Made by a program: the position numbers and the translations under genes | Shown here: piece after piece, positions 1-12,167 of the stretch | Position numbering within the stretch: the first letter of the stretch is position 1 | How the letters are laid out: the number at the start of each line of letters is the position of its first letter | The notes under the pieces: model-generated | What the model was told of the DNA's origin: nothing | Databases searched by the model: none | Seen by the model: the letters and a program-made list of their open reading frames with translations, nothing else | Origin: Polytrichum commune | Taxonomy: Eukaryota; Streptophyta; Polytrichopsida; Polytrichales; Polytrichaceae | DNA length: 64,000 nucleotides | Assembly (NCBI GenBank): GCA_950295325.1 | Contig: OX485805.1 | Coordinates: 11,160,501-11,224,500, forward strand | Direction of reading: 5' to 3'

Positions 1-40
1 GAGAGACTGTAGTGGGGTAACGTGTGCCATGAGGCGACGG

Positions 41-545
41 GCTGAAATCGGCCCCAACCCTTTTACACCTAGAGGCCGGGCCGATTCGTGGTGTAAGAGG
101 CTTGAGATCCTCACTTGTGATTGGCCAAAAGGTTGAAATCGGTCCCAACCCCTTTACACCTAGAGGCCGGGCCGATTCGTTGTGTAAGAGGCTTGAGATC
201 CTCACTTGTGATTGGCCAAAAGGTTGAAATCGGTCCCAACCCTTTTACACCTAGAGGCCGGGCCGATTCGTGGTGTACGAGGCTTGAGATCCTCACTTGT
301 GATTGGCCAAAAGGTTGAAATCGGTCCCAACCCCTTTACACCTAGAGGCCGGGCCGATTCGTTGTGTAAGAGGCTTGAGATCCTCACTTGTGATTGGCCA
401 AAAGGTTGAAATCGGTCCCAACCCCTTTACACCTAGAGGCCGGGCCGATTCGTTGTGTAAGAGGCTTGAGATCCTCACTTGTGATTGGCCAAAAGGTTGA
501 AATCGGTCCCAACCCTTTTACACCCAGAGGCCGGGCCGATTTGGT
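41..545. repeat. 91-bp tandem repeat array, about 5.5 copies
   Basis: A 91-bp unit is repeated head to tail with very few differences. The same words recur at 91-bp spacing, for example the one around positions 121, 212, 303, 394 and 485. Each unit holds a segment reading tttacacctagaggccgggcc and a segment reading cttgtgattggccaaaagg. Overlapping short open frames on both strands repeat with the unit and are by-products of it. The array may begin before the window. It has no unique spacers, so it is not a CRISPR array. It looks like a minisatellite or the subterminal array of a transposon. Confidence 0.9.
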
Positions 546-1180
546 GGTATGAATCTTTTAATCAAAAAATGTATGGTCTGACACGGCCCGAGCTCGTTGA
601 ATTGGGTGCACCCAAAATGGAGGGCCAGTTCTTGGCCTCGGGGCCAATGTCACATTTCAGTTAAAAAAACTTAAAATAAAATAAAATATGATTTTTTCAA
701 CGAACTATATCCATTGGATTATGTGGAAATATGAACGGCTCTATGCTAGATTATGCTAGATCCGTTGGATTATGCTAGATTTATTGAATCAGCCTATCTT
801 CTTGGCCCTAAGGCCTTTTACATATGGGAAAATTGGCCCCCATTATAATCTTATTAGAATGTGTAGTTGAGGCCGGCCTCCAACCCAAAAGGGGTTGGAA
901 TTTCATGCAATTGGCCTCAAGGGGAATTGGCCCAGCCTCTAGGTGTAAAGCGGCCCTTGCTATGCATTGGGAGATGACCTAACTCACATCTGAAAAATCG
1001 ATTTCTACTTCATTTTTTTCCCACTGATTGCTTATTTCTTGAAAAGCATGTGAAGTTGTTGAGATTGATTATAAGTAAGAAGTTTGTTGACACCTGATGT
1101 GTGCTCTAGCTACTGATATATTGTGTGATGTCTTGGGGAGCATGGGCATAGGTGAGGACTTCTACTGCAAAGTGCTACAC
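546..1180. other. AT-rich spacer without a recognisable gene
   Basis: It holds no supported coding region. Words such as ttatgctagat and ccgttggattatg recur around 710-785, as in degenerate short repeats. The inverted repeat core at 929-957 lies within it. Confidence 0.5.
929..957. repeat. inverted copy of the core of the 91-bp unit
   Basis: The stretch ggcccagcctctaggtgtaa is close to the reverse complement of the ttacacctagaggccgggcc core found in every 91-bp unit at 41-545. The array and this site therefore form an inverted arrangement about 0.9 kb wide, as in the ends of a DNA transposon. No target-site duplication could be shown, because the left side lies near the window edge. Confidence 0.5.
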
Positions 1181-1560
1181 ACAATTTGAAGAGATGCTAA
1201 CACCTATCAAGAATCCTATGAGAGGTTTTACGGGAACATTCTTTTGATAGTCGATCATCGTACGTGGTTTTGAGTACATGAAATAATGGCTCTCTGAATC
1301 TTAAACAATTTGAAGAGATGCTAACTCCTATCAAGAATCCTATGAGAGGTTTTATGGGAACAGTCCTTTGATAGTCGGTCATTGTATGCAGTTTTGAGTA
1401 AGCGAAGTAATGGCTCTCTAAATCTTAAACAATATGAAGAGATGCTAACTCCTATCAAGAATCCTATGAGAGGTTTTACGGGAACATTCTTTTGATAGTC
1501 GGTCATCGTATGCGGTTTTGAGTACATGAGAATAATACTCTCTGAATCTTCATAAGTGCA
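1180..1560. repeat. 124-bp tandem repeat, three copies
   Basis: The word gagatgctaac recurs at about 1191, 1315 and 1439, a period of 124 bp. Each unit continues with cctatcaagaatcctatgag and a segment reading ttttgatagtcg. The copies differ at scattered positions. The open frames here simply follow the repeat, so no gene is called. Confidence 0.85.
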
Positions 1561-2189
1561 GAAATACTCCCAACCAGTCGCTGCTACAGTCCATCTCATG
1601 GACTCACAAAAAACATTGACGATCCTGGAGTACGAGGTTGGTTTGAGAGGTCCTATGTGGGCTTTCCTACACCTCCTGTTCATTGACGGTGTTAATTTCC
1701 TTTAATTTGCTAGTAAGCGGTGAGACTGTTTGTGAGAATGAGATCCGCCAGAATTGCACTGATGTTGAGGACTATGGAGTGTTTATCTCCGCATAATAGC
1801 AATTAGGCTTACTGCTTCTGCTTGCCCTTGTGAATCCAGGTTGGGATAAACTGATGACACTGATGATACTGAATGGAGTGGTTGGCGGTTCCATTCCCAG
1901 TTGTCAAATCTTTTGTCATTTTGACAGAATAACTAGCCAGGTGGCCACGGGCTTCTTGTGTTCCAAAATAAAATGAAATAAAATATGTTGAGCTCTAATT
2001 ATTGACCTAGTAAATATGGGATTTCCTTTGATAGATAGAAATTGTGAAGCAAGTATATTGTTTACTGACACATTATTTGGACCCGTCATTGATGGGATGT
2101 ATGTTGTCAATTAAAACTTACCTAATATGATTCTAAATAGAGATGACATGTCCTATTTAGACATGTAAAGGATCATGACAATATCATAT

Positions 2190-2191
<2 letters not shown>
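1561..2191. other. spacer without a recognisable gene
   Basis: No coding region, RNA gene or clear mobile-element end was recognised between the 124-bp repeats and the CT microsatellite. Confidence 0.4.

Positions 2192-2222
<31 letters not shown>
2192..2222. repeat. (CT)n microsatellite
   Basis: An uninterrupted run of about 15 CT dinucleotides. On the minus strand it produces an artificial Arg-Glu run. Confidence 0.97.
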
Positions 2223-2224
<2 letters not shown>

Positions 2225-2424
2225 GTATAAAATGACTATTGTTAACGATTGAAAAGGGAATTTCAATGCATAAAAATATGCATTCCATGTGCAAATTGTA
2301 GTGTCGGAAGCTATCAACAATTGGGACCTTACCAATATCTTGGTCACATTTTTGTGAACCTAGACTCCCACCCAATATCCAAACATTCAAATAGTGTGTT
2401 GAAATCAATCTACACCCACTGCAA

Positions 2425-2502
2425 ATCATTCTCAAACACATGCATCAATGCTCTAGTTAAAGATTGTCGTTCTCAAACATGTGCATCAATGCTCTAGTTG
2501 AA
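2425..2502. repeat. short tandem duplication, about 40-bp unit
   Basis: The word gcatcaatgctctagtt occurs twice about 40 bp apart, each time preceded by ctcaaaca. It is a local duplication in otherwise anonymous AT-rich DNA. Confidence 0.7.
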
Positions 2503-3059
2503 GGACCAATTGTTTGTCACAACTCCCACAAGCTCAAGTAGACACATAACCTCATTGTAGGTGTATGATGGGTGTGAATGAACTTGTCATTGTCGTAATC
2601 TACCTTGCATATAAACCTGAACACGTAACAAACGTGTTTGTGGGACATTATATGCAACAAACATATGGTGGTTACTAGTCATAATGTCACTGGAAAGTAA
2701 ATAAAGCCTCTCAACATTGCATTGGAAACATGGTAAAGGCACTTGTTGTGCTTGAAAAATGATATGAATGAATCATATCACAATACACAAACAATGAAAT
2801 AAAGTGACTTTCTTACTTAGACGCCTATAACCGTGAGAATTTCTTCATGTTTCCACTCATTGCTCACAATATACTGCTCACAACTCATATGTTACCGCTC
2901 GTTGCTTGTCACACACATCTTAGATTCCCTCGTAGATGACCCAAAACCTTATGAGAGTCTAATATTATGGCGGTGGACATTCTCAAAAATAATATGTAGG
3001 TTTTTGTGCAAGATTGTAGGGTGTTGGTTTGGATGGGGTATTGGCCTTAGCATGCTCTA

Positions 3060-3240
3060 CCTTATAAGTTTGCAATTAATTCATCTCAAATCTGGCTCAC
3101 TATGTCACCTTGGGATCATTGTAGCCAAATTTATTGTCAAACCAACTAAGAAAAGCAACCTTTAGGTTGTAGACCATTTTAGGGCGTTTTGTTGGAGGAA
3201 TGAGAGGTGTGCTCGTTTGCAATAATTTCTCTCATCCTTC
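3060..3240. repeat. dispersed repeat, copy 1 (partner at 9345-9510)
   Basis: The order of words aagtttgcaattaattca, caaaccaactaagaaaagca, gggcgttttgttgga and aatgagag is repeated with substitutions at 9345-9510. This marks a dispersed repeat of about 170 bp. The family is not identified and no coding capacity is seen. Confidence 0.6.
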
Positions 3241-3299
3241 AACCTATCCAAAGCTGAAAACCCTTATGTATCCTTTTAGTTATAACGCCATAACAAGTA

Positions 3300-3650
3300 G
3301 TAAACTAAATATTGTATTTAGTGTCACCAACTTTTTCTTTTTGTCTTGCTCAATACTAATAGTAAACCGACCGTGTAGTGTCACCAACACTAAATGTAAA
3401 CCTAATAATATTTGTCATTTCATCTAACAAATTCTACATTATAGATTTATAATGTTGCAATTATTGTCACTAACTACACTAGACATGATATTTGGTGTCA
3501 CCAATTCTAATTGTCTTGCTCAACACTAATTGTAAACCACAGTATAGTGTCACCAACACTCAATGTTAACCCAACATTATTTGTCATCCCTTGTAAATTC
3601 TTTGGGGGATTATAGATTTACAATGTTGCAATGACTGTCACTTACCAAGT
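3300..3650. repeat. diverged tandem repeat with period about 170 bp
   Basis: Two units share the word order gtcttgctcaa, actaat.gtaaacc, gtgtcaccaacact and tatagattta.aatgttgcaat. They begin near 3345 and 3518. The same words appear in the short tandem repeat near 46200-46350, so this belongs to a dispersed family. Confidence 0.7.
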
Positions 3651-4642
3651 GATTATTCATCCAAATTTCAATCACCCATAACAATATTTCATCACAAGCT
3701 GCTGACAAGAGAAGGTAGGGTTTTGGCCAATGGATGAACTCATCCATCATCCATGACAATATTTGTCAGCTTTTTCATAAGAAGTGGCATCCAAAAAGTT
3801 ACCATAGTGACATCAAATACCATATGACACTAAATACCATATTTAGTGTAGTGATTTTTCATCCAAACTACAATCATCCATGACAATAATTCATTGCATG
3901 AATGGTAGGATGCAAAATACACCAAGCGTGGATTGATTGGCAACATTTATATACTTATTCATAAGAAATGTCATATGAAAAGCTACCAAAATGACATCGA
4001 ATACCATATGACACTAAATACAATATTTGGTGAAGAGATCTTGAATCACAATAGCGTGATTTGGTTGACATCAATCATCTATAGTAACCACAAACTTCGG
4101 GATGATTTACACCAAGACCATAGTGAGGGACCACATACCTTAACTTATGGCCACCAAAGGCCCCGTCACTCACTTGCTCGCTCCTCGAACTTGACACAAC
4201 ACGGCCCTCAAAAAACATGAAAAACTTGTGGACACTTTCCAAAGGGACAACTATGACACATTCGATAGCGTTTTCGTACACGATTCAAACATGATTGGCC
4301 TTGATAATGAAACGATGTCGAGCTAAATCCAAATCGGCGCCAAAAAGCCGTGCCCAAAGGCCTATTTCCATTTAGAGGTCGGATAAGTGTGTCCGAGATG
4401 TTACATCGGATGTTCTTTGGATCCGCTTTTTTGTCATTAATTCAGAGTTTATTATGAAATAAAGTTGTGAAGTACAACATTTGTTTTTGACTATGTCCAT
4501 ATGTCACTACAGTTGGAACATCAAGCATATCATTAGTCTCTATTAAATCATTTAGAAACCTATAGTTTTTTTTGTAAAGAAGCCATGTTTTCAACATGTA
4601 TTAAGTTTTTGTTTCATGGACTCAAATTGTGAGTTGCAGAAC
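3651..4642. other. AT-rich spacer with degenerate short repeats
   Basis: The words ataccatatgacactaaatac and catccatgacaat recur between about 3760 and 4030, showing old local duplication. No gene was recognised. Confidence 0.4.
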
Positions 4643-4938
4643 TAGGGGCGTCGTCAAGCCTACTCTAGGTCCGAAGGGCCCACCTGAAAGCCTAGGTCAT
4701 ATATTGAGCCTACATAAGCCTATATTGGGCAAGTGGAAGTAGGAACCAGCCCCGGCCCTCGGGAGAGACTCGAATTCCTTTGTAATACAATATACTCTTG
4801 AAAACGGGTTCAACAAGACGTTCTAAGTCCCAATAAGTGCACTTGATATAATGGAGTTTACCAAAAGAAATATGCACTAGATAAAATTTGATTTCCTGAG
4901 CAGGCCTACCCTGAAAATTCAGGTTGGCGACGCCCCTG
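4643..4938. mobile_element. hAT-type MITE, 296 bp
   Basis: The left end reads taggggcgtcgtcaa. The right end, read on the other strand, gives caggggcgtcgccaa, an imperfect terminal inverted repeat of the hAT type. Outside the ends are 8-bp target-site duplications, tgcagaac at 4635-4642 and tgcataac at 4939-4946, which match at 7 of 8 bases. There is no transposase coding capacity, so this is a non-autonomous element. Open frames across it are by-products. Confidence 0.82.
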
Positions 4939-4949
4939 TGCATAACATG

Positions 4950-7253
4950 ACGAAGCCTAAATAAGGAAATAATGGAAAGAGTCTCATTAGCTTTAACATT
5001 GTAGCATAGTTTTGAGCATAATAAATTGTTACTCTTAAATGCATTTGAGATCATATATGACCGTAATGTTCACTTGGAGAGGGTTTTTGAGGTTCAAAAA
5101 AACTGAAATTGCTAAGTTGCCTTATAGAAGTTGCATGTTCTTTAACATATCATCTTCACATGTTTAATTGTGATTTGAAAAAACTACAAAGACATGACAT
5201 TTTTTCTCCAAAATTTTAATGTGGACCCTTAAAGACCGTTTCATCCCCTTTCAAAGGTAAATGAGAAGCACCAAAGAACATTGAATATTTCCCCCTTTCA
5301 AAGGTTTGATACACCTTGAAAGGGCACGGGTTTGCACTTATTTTTTAACCTAATAATTAACTCATTATGATTTAATATTACAGTTCACCCACATACCCCC
5401 ATCATGATTGGACAAAGATCCAAGTGAAATATCCTTAAGAATACGCGCAATAACAAAATCACAAAGATCCTAGTCCCCCTGAAGAATTCGGCCAACTAAA
5501 ATATATGGATATCGGACCCTAACACAAAGATTTGTTTGATCACTCGCGAATGCCAATCTAATACTCTTGAAATAAATATGAAAATCTATGGCTAATACCT
5601 ACCCAACTAGAGAACCAAAATCCTCAATATTTTACAAGAAACATCATAACACTCTTGTACGCGCCACTGCCCTAGACATAGAATTTAGTGTGGTCCACAC
5701 TATTCATCATCGACCTTATTAATTGTCTTGCAATCATTAGGTGATAACTAAAGAAGGTGTCACATGAGACTTAGTGCTACATGACAAGTCATGAAGACCA
5801 CTCTATTACAACACGGCCCATCAATTTTGATGCCAAACTGAAACATATGTCTAGGAGATGTTTACTATACATACAGAAACCATTTTTACCATTTTGTCTC
5901 AAGATTATTCTTATAAATAATTTACTACTACATCATTTAGTTCAATAATGTGGATAATCGATGGAGTGTTTTCCATTAGTTTTCAAATGCTTAAAATCAA
6001 GGTGAAGCATGTTGTAATGCAAAATTTTATAAAATCACAACTCTTTGATGCATAGCATGGCTTGGGATGAATTGCATATTAATGAATGTGCAACAATGAT
6101 GGAAACGACATATGGATATGATATTAGAATTGATTGACTTTATAACACATCTTATTTGAGACACAAAATATTTCATGTCAATTGGTTTGGTGCGATGCAC
6201 ATTGATGATAACAAAGATGTCAAATGATACACATACAAGATTTTAAACATTTGTTGACTTCATAATACACCATATTTTGAGCACCTCAATAACTTGTGTA
6301 CTACACACGGGCCTCCATCCACTCTTTTGTGGCTAGAAGTTATTGTTGATTTTATAAATATTGTGGTTCATATCGGTATAAAGTAATGAAACGTTTGAAT
6401 TAGTGTGGACTACACTATTTGAAATTGATGGTTCATGAATGCTTTAGTTCGTTTGTGAAAAAAAAAACAATAAGAATACACAACACTAGAAACTATGAAC
6501 AACATTGTAGTAACATTATGATGTTTCCATGGACTTTGTTTCAAGTGAGATCTTCATGCCTCAAACAATATGTGTTGCATAAACACCAGTCAATATTGTT
6601 GCAATGGCAAAGTAGAAAGCTAATGAGCGAGTAATTGCAAGTTGTTTGTAAGTTCTCATGATGGCCATATATGTCATATAATGTAAGAGGCCCTATTGTG
6701 GGCACTTCCAACTCTACAAACAATTTTGGTTGTTTGGACTTGGATAAAAATGGGTGTTGATTATTTGGCCAACAATTGCAAATCACAAAGATCATCATTT
6801 CAAGTTTTAGATATAAAGCTGAAGACTTGCAAAACTTGTAAAATGTCAAAAGTGAAGATTCTCTAGAAGTTCATCTAAAGTGATCACATAGACTCTTCCA
6901 ATTGCGGTCTTACCTGTTGATATTAATGGTGTCTATATTTTGAGCACACAATCCAATCATATTGTGACACACATCTTCTTAGTGTTCATTTTTAACTACA
7001 AGCTTTCCTATATACCACTCAAATTTAGATGTCCTATTAAGGATAGTGACCTTGTAAAGCCCATACACTTTGTGACTCAAATGTGTTTGATGTAGTGTGG
7101 GAACAATGTATGATTTTGGAATGGCACCCCAAGAGAAGTTGTGAACATGATACTTGCAAAATGTCCAACACCCATAGAGAAAAGAATGGTGATGAGTTTT
7201 TATCAACATATAAAAAACACCCCATTGCCAACAACCATGTTAGAATGCGTATC
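4950..7253. other. 2.3-kb AT-rich region without a recognisable gene
   Basis: Short open frames are present on both strands, but none shows a familiar domain, a sensible start context or splice structure. I see no RNA gene and no paired element ends. Confidence 0.4.
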
Positions 7254-7261
7254 CTAATGGG

Positions 7262-8374
7262 CAGGGGTGTTTTTTCACAAGGTCCCTAACATGTCTAGGG
7301 ACATGTTCATAAAAAAAAAACATTTCCAATGGACGGGTTCTTAGACAATGAACTGGTTTTGGGACGTGTCAAATTCACTTTGGACGGGTTCTAAAAATAA
7401 CATTTTTTTAATTTTAAAAAATGGTACAAATACCAATTACGTTATGTCATATATGACATGTGAATATAAGCATAATGCAATCAAACCACTAATACCCAAT
7501 CAAACTATCAATCTTGAAGTGCTTGATTCACCTGCATACATTAATTCATCAACCACAAAATTTAGAACCTTTTTAACATAATGTCAAAGATTACAATTGA
7601 AGGTAAACTTAGTAATTGAATAAGAATTAGTATATATAAACATGTTAAAAGGTTTAAAAATAAAGAGCTACTTACCCTTCAAAGAAGTGGATGAATTCTC
7701 CTATCCTTCATGTTTCTCCAAACAAGCATCACTGCATTCCAATCGATGTTTTCAACTGGAATATTTGCACATGAAATGCGCATCAAAGCATCCAAAGTTT
7801 CCAACTTCAAACAGGTACGTAGATGATTTTTGATTAGGTTTTGTTTAGAAAAACCCCTCTCACGTATGGCAGTGCTCACTGGAATCACTAGATTATAGTT
7901 CAAGATTGCAGGAGGAGATTGTTCCAGCGGCACTCTCCAACTTCTTGAATTCGAGTTAGTTTCAAATGAACCGGTTGAGTTTGAGTGACTGAGTCTAGTT
8001 CAGTTTCTCTGAACTAGTCTGTGGACAAACAAACAAAATGGGGCAGTGGCAGGCTGGCAAATTGGTAATTATAATAGAAAAAGCAGAAATGAACGAAGAT
8101 AGTAAGATACTATTGTTTCCAAGTGGCAAGTGCACCAATCACATGCCGACATCTTTTGGGTTATCTTTATCGATTTGTTTTTTCCTTTAACCTTTTCATG
8201 GACGGGTTGGTTTAGAAATTACCGGTTTTGGGACGGGTTGTTTTTCCTTCAACCTTTCCATGGACGGGTTGGTTTAGAAATTACCGGTTTTGGGACGGGT
8301 TGCAATTTTTTTTGCCTTTCAATTCGAGGTTTTGGGACGTGGACGGGTAAAAACTTTGTGAAAAAACAGCCCTG
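7262..8374 (-). mobile_element. hAT transposon, 1113 bp, with transposase remnant
   Basis: The ends form a terminal inverted repeat. The left end reads caggggtgttttttcacaa and the right end, on the opposite strand, reads cagggctgttttttcacaaa. A perfect 8-bp target-site duplication, ctaatggg, lies at 7254-7261 and 8375-8382. Subterminal words tggacgggtt and ttttgggacg occur near both ends (7331-7395 and 8199-8347), the right side holding two near-identical copies about 60 bp apart. The minus strand keeps a hAT C-terminal dimerisation segment at about 7679-7933. The rest of the transposase is gone, so the element is a deletion derivative. Confidence 0.9.
7679..7933 (-). pseudogene. hAT transposase C-terminal dimerisation domain, remnant
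   Basis: The 84-residue frame contains the pattern IPVSTAIRERGFSKQNLIK followed by LRTCLKLETLDALMRIS. That is the signature of the hAT family C-terminal dimerisation domain (Ser, Glu-Arg-Gly-Phe-Ser, then Leu-rich helices). In an intact hAT transposase of roughly 600-800 residues this is the last 80-100 residues. The zinc-finger and catalytic parts that should lie upstream (higher coordinates on this strand) are missing. It sits inside the element bounded by the inverted repeats at 7262 and 8374, on the strand opposite to the numbering. It is not expected to make a working transposase. Confidence 0.85.
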
Positions 8375-8769
8375 CTAATGGGTCGAAGAGGGCAACACTC
8401 ATAAATATAGTGTTGGCAACATCCACATAACTTGCCTATCTTTGTATGAGATATCAAGAGCCTTTTTTCAGTTTAGTATTAATGACCATCACACACAAGC
8501 CTCAAAGCCCTCATGACTCTTTTTAGTTGCATGGTGACATATTTTTCCATAGGCATTGTCATGTTTGTGATAGATAGGTAGACATAAATGTTGGGTTTGA
8601 TACGCAACAAGCATGAATGAAGCCTCTTTGTCCTCATGTTACTCATGGTTGCCTTGAATAAATAAAAATATATATAATTATGAAGCTCTTGTACCATCTC
8701 CACACACTACATGGATTGTGTGGTCTTACTAATGGTTCTCAATTACTCGATGGTTACAAAAATCTATCT

Positions 8770-8821
8770 ACACACACACATATACATACATACACACATA
8801 CATACACACATACATGCATAC
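8770..8821. repeat. (ACATAC)n-like simple repeat
   Basis: Imperfect repeats of cacaca, tacata and acatac. Confidence 0.9.
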
Positions 8822-9067
8822 ATTTCACATGTGAAATATGGAATTAACTATCTTCATATATCATGAATCCATGTAATTCCTTTGGTGAGATTTCTCATGG
8901 GAACAAGTAATTCCATGCAATGTAGTGAGACCTTGATTTTTTCACTAATAAAAAGTTCTTTGACCACATGGGTTCAGTCACTAGATGTTGCCAAATGATA
9001 AACACAAACATGTTGCTCACTACGCTTAGGGTTGCATAGACCCAAACACCAGATGGGGTGCACAATG

Positions 9068-9072
<5 letters not shown>

Positions 9073-9099
<27 letters not shown>
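9073..9099. repeat. (AT)n microsatellite
   Basis: An uninterrupted AT dinucleotide run of about 27 bases. Confidence 0.95.
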
Positions 9100-9344
9100 A
9101 TTGCCCATGTCAACAAATCGCCGATCTTCATGGAAAGGTCTCGATTATCTTTGGTTTTAGGATACCTTTTGAGTCTTAAGATCCCACTTGAGAATGTTGC
9201 CTCTAAAAGATCACGGCAAGGGAGTGGAAGAGGCAAACTTTGTTCTCTTTTTGCACACATGCAACATGTTCATCATAATATTTACCTCAAAAGTAGACTT
9301 CATATCTTCAAGCTAGAGGGAATTTCTTGCAAACCTTGCCCCTT

Positions 9345-9510
9345 CTAAGTTTGCGGTTAATTCACCTCACTTGTGCTCCATTAGATTATTTTGGTGTCAA
9401 ATCAACTTTTAAAAAAGCAACCTTCAAACCACATATTAGTTTGGGGCGTTTTTGTTGGATAAATGAGAGTTAGACTTGTATCCAACAATTTGATCTCTTT
9501 CTATCTTCGT
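9345..9510. repeat. dispersed repeat, copy 2 (partner at 3060-3240)
   Basis: It shares the ordered words aagtttgcggttaattca, aaaaagcaacctt, ggggcgtttttgttgga and aatgagag with 3060-3240. Both copies lie in the same orientation. Confidence 0.6.
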
Positions 9511-10871
9511 GTTTGCTTGACTTTTAGAAATCACCACATCATGCTAATCAAATAGGAAGGCTCAATACTTCAAGGCTACGTGATCTCATGAGTAGGAAAC
9601 ATGTGATTCTTGGACATGGTCCTTTTGACACATGGCCATCCAAGTCATCTTTGTCTCCAAATGGTTGATTTCATAGACATTTGACACATACGATGTGGTT
9701 TAGTTTTCGATGGGTCTTAGGTCTTGAAATTTCAAATGGGGCATGTCAACAAGACCTTTGGTAATTCATATTGGTGTTGTCGTGACGAGAAACTACAAAA
9801 CCTTGTTACAAGTGCATGAGAATATCATAAACATTCAACTTTGTAGCCTTCTTCACTTCCAAACCTTCCAAATAAGCAACCTCATACACTCTCCCTCCTC
9901 ACCACAACCTCAATGTGTTTGACAATGCACATGCATGTAAAGGGTACACACACCCATACCCATCACATACGACTCTAAAACCAACATTGTGTACCATAAT
10001 CACATACAATTGGCGGCTTCCAATGTATGACCATGGTATATAACGATGCTTTTGAGTATGCAATCCTTCGTTTTGTATGCTCCAATGTTCTTACTAGCAA
10101 GCTCTCCATAGGTGTCTCCTTGCACCTCTCGAGTGTTAAGACCTCAAAAAAGTTGCAATGCTATCCCTAAAGTGAATCTCCCTGTAACAATGTTCAGCCA
10201 AGTGCACATGTTTAGTTCCCAAGTACGTACAAGTTTCGGGATTATAGGTGTTACAGATTCTAAATCTTTGAGGCTGAGTCTTGTTGTGAAGATAGGGAGG
10301 GAGCACTGATGCTGTCTCTAATAACGCGATGAATCTAGTATGTATTAATCCTCTAGTTTCTCATTTGCCATGGCCACACAAATAACGTTCATCAGCCTGA
10401 CCGCTCTCTCCCGGCTGCAGAAACTAGCTTCTCAAGGCTGCTCAATTCCAAGGAAGAGGTTGACGGTTCGAATCATGGCTGTGAAATCTCCTCTCTACTT
10501 GACGGAAAACTTGTCAAGTGGTCAACTGCCTCGTGTGCTTTGGCACTGGCTGTCGGCCTTCTATCTCGAAAAAAGAAAAAAGAAAAAAGGGGCTGCTGAA
10601 TTCAAGGTCCATAAAACAAACATGTAGGTAAAAACCGGACAAAATTCTGGGAAATATGGACACAAGTTTGTTCAGGAACTGAAAGAATTGCATGTGTAAT
10701 GAGGCTGTCTATCAAGAGCACCAGAAACTGTCTGAATATGAGAACCGGTTACTTGGAATTGTGGGGACTGGAGTTCAGAAGTTTCTTAGGGTTTTCTTGA
10801 GACAATCAGATGCCAGCCATGACATCATATGTTTGTGTTGAATCTCCAGCTCCACCCTTTGCGATTGCTTA
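9511..10871. other. spacer without a recognisable gene
   Basis: Several open frames of 60-85 codons occur. None carries a motif I recognise, and the surroundings show no paired element ends. Confidence 0.4.
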
Positions 10872-11465
10872 GGGCCACTTCACACACAAGGCTGAAGGCC
10901 CCTGACCATGGCAATGTAAGAGCTCTCATTGGTCGAATAGGCGGAGACCGTCCAAGTTCACTTCACACTAGGAGGTGAAGGCCTAAAGGCCCAAAGAAAA
11001 GTTTGTGGATGAAAAGTCTACATGGAATCCTACATGGCACGTTGTGGATAAGGGTGCATCGTCTACTGAAATTTGCGACAGGCTCACCTCCAAGAGGTGG
11101 GCTTGACGAAAACTCCGGGAGACCATGACCTTTTTTTAATATTTTTCCCCCAGCAACACATATTTCAAGACAAATTCCAAAACAGATTCTAGGAGAGATT
11201 CTAGGACACACAAACACCACCAAGTAATTCTCTTAAATTGATAAAGATTGAGACATATTATATTAAACCAAATCCTCCCCTCTTTTTCCGCCAACATAAT
11301 ATGCAATGGTTCCGCAACATGGTCCATTCTCACTTCACACTATGCTTGAGGGCCCTTGACTACATAAAACGGCTTTCCCAACACCCATGGTACAACCTTT
11401 GGATGAGAGTCAAGGGTCCTCACCATTACAAGGTCACGGCTCTTGGCTCATGTGTGAAGTGGCCC
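10872..11465. mobile_element. PIF/Harbinger (Tourist-like) MITE, 594 bp
   Basis: The left end starts gggccacttcacacacaag and the right end ends with catgtgtgaagtggccc, which is its inverse. Both are flanked by TTA (10869-10871 and 11466-11468), the 3-bp target duplication typical of PIF/Harbinger elements. Internal copies of the end motif (cacttcacact at about 10959 and 11330) suggest a composite or partly duplicated structure. It has no transposase. A relative lies at 45465-45931. Confidence 0.82.
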
Positions 11466-12167
11466 TTAAGGTATGCAAGGTGTTACTGTTATTTAGGTAC
11501 TTTTCTTAACCAAACACCTATATTTGATCGGTGTGTGGTGGAGGGAAGGATCCGAGAACAATATCATAAAGACACACCTTTAAATGAGGTTGAACTATAT
11601 TTTCAAACTTGATTAGCTACTCCACACTCAACATTGAACACAACTGGAAAGACCTATTCACTAGTTAAAGAATCAACCAACATACAGACACAGGTAGATC
11701 ACTTAGTGCATTTTAAAAATGATGTGCGGCATAATATAGAGAGGATTAAAATCATTGAAATAAAAATTATAAAGGAATTCCAAATAATGAAGGGGCCATT
11801 TCATGTAGACAATCCCATTATAAGTAAGTTAGATGGACATAAAACGTGGGCCATTATTTTTTTGTAAAATGAATATAGGGGCTGAAGATAAGGATCCTAG
11901 AAGGTATGTTTAGTATGTTATGTAAATAGGTTTAGGACTCACGGGGATGGATGATAATTGGGATTTCTGTATGTCCAAAAATGGCTTAAAAGGAATATAG
12001 AGTACAAAAAATTGCAGTGACTTGGACAATATAAGTAATGAAAGGGTGCAAACAAATGGGCCATTTTTGAAATTTAAGTAATTATAAGGAGGCTTTAATT
12101 CAGCCCTTGAAGGTAAATATCCCCAAAACAAAAAAACCCCCAACTGCACATTGTGCACAAAAATGCC
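11466..12167. other. spacer without a recognisable gene
   Basis: No supported coding region. The minus-strand retrotransposon fragment begins at its right edge. Confidence 0.4.

Larger units (their letters stand above)
8383..9344. other. AT-rich spacer with microsatellites
   Basis: It contains a CA/TACA-rich simple sequence at about 8770-8821 and an AT run at 9073-9099. Neither strand shows a recognisable gene. Confidence 0.5.

Noticed and set aside
111..500. Sets of 61- and 65-codon open frames on both strands
   Set aside because: They repeat exactly with the 91-bp tandem unit and on both strands, so they follow from the repeat and are not genes.
41..545. Possible CRISPR array
   Set aside because: The whole 91-bp unit is conserved with no variable spacers, and the DNA is eukaryotic.
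4710..5054. 114-codon minus-strand open frame
   Set aside because: Most of it lies inside the non-autonomous hAT MITE at 4643-4938 and crosses its boundary.
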